In this document: one piece after another, positions 5,056 to 6,287 of the stretch
How positions within the stretch are numbered: the stretch's first letter is position 1
Layout: each line of letters starts with the position of its first letter
NCBI GenBank assembly: GCA_016214925.1
Contig: JACRMO010000266.1
Location: 1-6,287 of the forward strand
Direction: 5' to 3'
Length of the DNA stretch: 6,287 nt
Source of the DNA: Gammaproteobacteria bacterium
Lineage (GTDB): Bacteria > Pseudomonadota > Gammaproteobacteria > Thiohalobacterales > Thiohalobacteraceae
The notes under the pieces: model-generated
The model's database searches: none
The model's input: the letters and a program-made list of their open reading frames with translations, nothing else
What the model was told of the DNA's origin: nothing
Program-made: the position numbers and the translations under genes

Positions 5056-5484
5056 ATGAAGACCTACAGTGCCAAGCCGGAAACCGTCAAACGCGATTGG
5101 TATGTCGTTGACGCGTCGGGCAAAACCCTGGGACGTCTGGCGACCGAACTGGCGCGCCGTCTGCGCGGCAAGCATAAGCCGGAATATACCCCGCATGTGG
5201 ATACCGGCGACTACCTGGTGGTTGTCAACGCCGACAAGGTCGCCGTGACCGGCCGTAAAGAGCAGAACAAGCTCTATCACCATCACACCGGCTACATCGG
5301 TAACCTTAAGACCACCAGTCTCGCAAAGCTCCGCGCCAAGGCCCCGGAGCGGATTATCGAGATCGCCGTCAAAGGCATGTTGCCGAAGAATCCTCTGGGT
5401 CGGGCAATGTTCCGCAAGCTGAAGGTGTATGCCGGCGCGGAACATCAGCATGCCGCTCAGCAGCCCCAACCGCTCGATATATAA
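5056..5484 (+). CDS. rplM: 50S ribosomal protein L13
   Basis: This 142-residue protein has the same length as E. coli L13 and is close to it from end to end, as judged from memory of that sequence. It is an early assembly protein of the large ribosomal subunit and binds 23S rRNA. Visible signatures are KPETVKRDWYVVDA, GKTLGRLATELARRLRGKHK, YTPHVDTGDY, IAVKGMLPKNPLGRAMFRKL and the C-terminal HAAQQPQPLDI. The start at 5056 gives the canonical MKTYSAKPETVKRDW and is preceded by GGAG at 5042-5045. In-frame starts further upstream, as far as 4993, would read the leader and are not used. rpsI follows 31 bp downstream on the same strand, the standard two-gene operon. The leader, a possible GC-rich-discriminator promoter and an upstream attenuator-like terminator all suggest growth-rate control. 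Confidence 0.99.
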   Translation: MKTYSAKPETVKRDWYVVDASGKTLGRLATELARRLRGKHKPEYTPHVDTGDYLVVVNADKVAVTGRKEQNKLYHHHTGYIGNLKTTSLAKLRAKAPERIIEIAVKGMLPKNPLGRAMFRKLKVYAGAEHQHAAQQPQPLDI

Positions 5485-5515
5485 GCTCGACATTCAATTT
5501 TAGGGAACGCGTAAC

Positions 5516-5908
5516 ATGGCGCAGCAACAGATCTACAGCACCGGCCGTCGCAAAACCTCTACTGCGCGTGTTTTCCTGCGCAAGGGCACCGGCCAGATCA
5601 CCATCAACCAGCGTCCGATCGATGTCTACTTCGGCCGCGAAACCGCCCGCATGATCGTGCGTCAGCCGCTGGAGAAGACCAGTCTGACCGACACGTTCGA
5701 CATCTACGTCACCGTGGCTGGCGGCGGCATCAGCGGCCAGGCTGGCGCGATCCGTCACGGCATCACCCGCGCCCTAATGCTGCACGATGAGCAGTTGCGC
5801 TCGCCGTTGCGCAAGGCCGGTTTCGTGACCCGCGATGCCCGCGAAGTGGAGCGCAAGAAGGTCGGTCTGCGTAAAGCCCGTCGCGGCGTCCAGTTCAGCA
5901 AGCGCTAA
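5516..5908 (+). CDS. rpsI: 30S ribosomal protein S9
   Basis: This 130-residue protein has the length of E. coli S9. It binds 16S rRNA in the head of the small subunit. Its C-terminal tail, ending in the conserved SKR, reaches the P-site tRNA anticodon. Signatures include YSTGRRKTSTARVFLRKG near the N-terminus, YFGRETARMIVRQPLE, GGGISGQAGAIRHGITRAL, and RKAGFVTRDAREVERKKVGL before the basic tail. The start at 5516 follows AGGGA (5502-5506). It is the second gene of the rplM-rpsI operon. Two hairpins without T-runs follow the stop, then tRNA-Gln about 100 bp on, so read-through into the tRNA is possible. Confidence 0.99.
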   Translation: MAQQQIYSTGRRKTSTARVFLRKGTGQITINQRPIDVYFGRETARMIVRQPLEKTSLTDTFDIYVTVAGGGISGQAGAIRHGITRALMLHDEQLRSPLRKAGFVTRDAREVERKKVGLRKARRGVQFSKR

Positions 5909-5922
5909 TCGCGTTTGTGGTT

Positions 5923-5960
5923 GCGGGTGGCCCCACTGTAGACAATTGGGGGTCACCCGC
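5923..5960 (+). other. Hairpin downstream of rpsI (no U-tract)
   Basis: GCGGGTGG (5923-5930) pairs with TCACCCGC (5953-5960) with one G-U pair. The stem continues as CCCCA with TGGGG across a one-base bulge, leaving a 10-11-nt loop. No T-run follows, so it is not a classical intrinsic terminator. It may instead protect the 3' end of the operon mRNA or mark processing between rpsI and the tRNA. Confidence 0.55.
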
Positions 5961-5969
5961 GCCCAGTCT

Positions 5970-5989
5970 CTCGCGGATCGCTTCGCGAG
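5970..5989 (+). other. Small 6-bp hairpin between rpsI and tRNA-Gln
   Basis: CTCGCG (5970-5975) pairs with CGCGAG (5984-5989) around GATCGCTT. It lies 22 bp before the tRNA. It may be part of a REP-like sequence or a processing signal, and nothing in it identifies a function. Confidence 0.4.
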
Positions 5990-6011
5990 CAGCCGCGTAA
6001 AAGATGTTCCT

Positions 6012-6085
6012 TGGGGGATCGTCTAACGGCAGGACGGTGGACTCTGACTCCTCTAATCTAGGTTCGAATCCTAGTCCCCCAGCCA
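6012..6085 (+). tRNA. tRNA-Gln (anticodon CTG)
   Basis: The gene folds as a full cloverleaf with encoded CCA. The acceptor stem is TGGGGGA/TCCCCCA (6012-6018/6075-6081), with discriminator G6082 and CCA at 6083-6085. The first pair is U-A, a hallmark of bacterial tRNA-Gln. The D stem is GTC/GAC (6021-6023/6033-6035). The anticodon loop CTCTGAC (6042-6048) has CTG at 6044-6046. The T arm is CTAGG-TTCGAAT-CCTAG (6058-6074). The anticodon stem 6037-6041/6049-6053 has a T-T mismatch at its second pair, and the variable loop is 4 nt. Glutamine identity fits the CTG anticodon and weak first pair. No clear promoter of its own is visible, and a strong terminator follows. Confidence 0.95.
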
Positions 6086-6091
6086 ATGAAC

Positions 6092-6119
6092 AGCCCCGCC
6101 TATACGGCGGGGCTTTTTT
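6092..6119 (+). terminator. Intrinsic terminator after tRNA-Gln
   Basis: AGCCCCGCC (6092-6100) pairs perfectly with GGCGGGGCT (6106-6114) around TATAC and runs straight into six Ts (6114-6119). It lies 6 nt after the CCA end and would end the tRNA transcript, and perhaps the rplM-rpsI-tRNA unit. Confidence 0.92.
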
Positions 6120-6136
6120 ATTCGGGGTATGAGTTT

Positions 6137-6175
6137 GTCACTCTGAGCGAAGCGCTGTGTAGGCCCGGAATCCAG
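6137..6175. repeat. Dispersed-repeat-like intergenic sequence (GTCACTCTGAGCGAAGCG ... CGGAATCCAG)
   Basis: The sequence begins GTCACTCTGAGCGAAGCG and ends CCCGGAATCCAG. Both halves resemble short intergenic repeats common in proteobacterial genomes (GTCATTCTGAGCGAAGCG and GCCGGAATCCAG types). I recognise it from general familiarity. Copy number cannot be judged from one window. No gene overlaps it. Confidence 0.4.
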
Positions 6176-6188
6176 TCAATAGCACAAC

Positions 6189-6256
6189 GTAGGTTGGGCT
6201 AAGCGTAGCGAAGGCGGCACCGGCAGACGTTGGGTTGCACGTTTGTTTAGCCCAAG
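6189..6256. repeat. Imperfect palindromic repeat (GTAGGTTGGGCTA type)
   Basis: TTGGGCTA (6194-6201) is mirrored by TAGCCCAA (6248-6255). GTAGGTTGGGCTAAGCGTAGCG (6189-6210, written here in two overlapping parts as GTAGGTTGGGCTA and GGCTAAGCGTAGCG) is typical of a dispersed intergenic repeat seen in many gammaproteobacteria, which usually continues into GAAGCCCAACG. Here the centre diverges into GGCGGCACCGGCAG. The bases after it, to the window end, show no feature I can name. Confidence 0.5.
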
Positions 6257-6287
6257 TTGCAGAGGCGTGGCATTACGGCAACGGCGG

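Noticed and set aside
5998..6003. TAAAAG as a -10 box for tRNA-Gln
   Set aside because: No -35 is found at suitable spacing, and transcription would begin almost at the mature 5' end, leaving no leader for RNase P.

Overview
The window looks like a stretch of ordinary chromosome from a GC-rich gammaproteobacterium. L13 and S9 are close over their whole length to the E. coli proteins as I recall them. DgkA is of the E. coli type, the glycine decarboxylase P-protein is split in two, and tRNA-Gln encodes its own CCA end. A sulfur-oxidising or Chromatiales-like host is only a guess from the gene mix. Every gene I can support is on the + strand.

Layout. Positions 1-417 are the 3' end of gcvPA, the first subunit of split glycine decarboxylase. 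A 9-nt-periodic palindromic repeat (433-500) follows, then tpx (543-1040, thiol peroxidase). About 490 bp without a credible gene come next (1041-1528), mostly filled by a densely folded intergenic element (about 1085-1480). Then come gcvPB (1529-2983), dgkA (2983-3348, overlapping gcvPB by one base), a PfkB-family kinase (3406-4344) and a thioredoxin-like [2Fe-2S] ferredoxin (4349-4657), in tight succession. The roughly 400-bp gap 4658-5055 holds a weak terminator or A/T tract, a sigma70-like promoter, a roughly 100-nt candidate small RNA ending in a strong terminator, and the leader of the ribosomal protein operon rplM-rpsI (5056-5908). After rpsI come two hairpins, tRNA-Gln(CTG) (6012-6085), its terminator, and dispersed-repeat sequence to the window edge.

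How the genes fit together. GcvPA and GcvPB form the glycine decarboxylase (P-protein) of the glycine cleavage system. The two genes are usually adjacent, but here they are separated by tpx and a structured element. DgkA recycles diacylglycerol in the inner membrane. The kinase and ferredoxin are probably co-translated, but their joint role is unknown. L13 and S9 are ribosomal subunit proteins, and tRNA-Gln adds to the translation theme at the right end.

No mobile-element gene, CRISPR array, defence gene or phage gene is visible. The parts that are not routine are the non-coding ones. The first is a candidate sRNA carrying a 16S-tail-like CCUCCUU motif. The second is the multi-hairpin element ahead of gcvPB, with two mutually exclusive hairpins and a U-rich tail.
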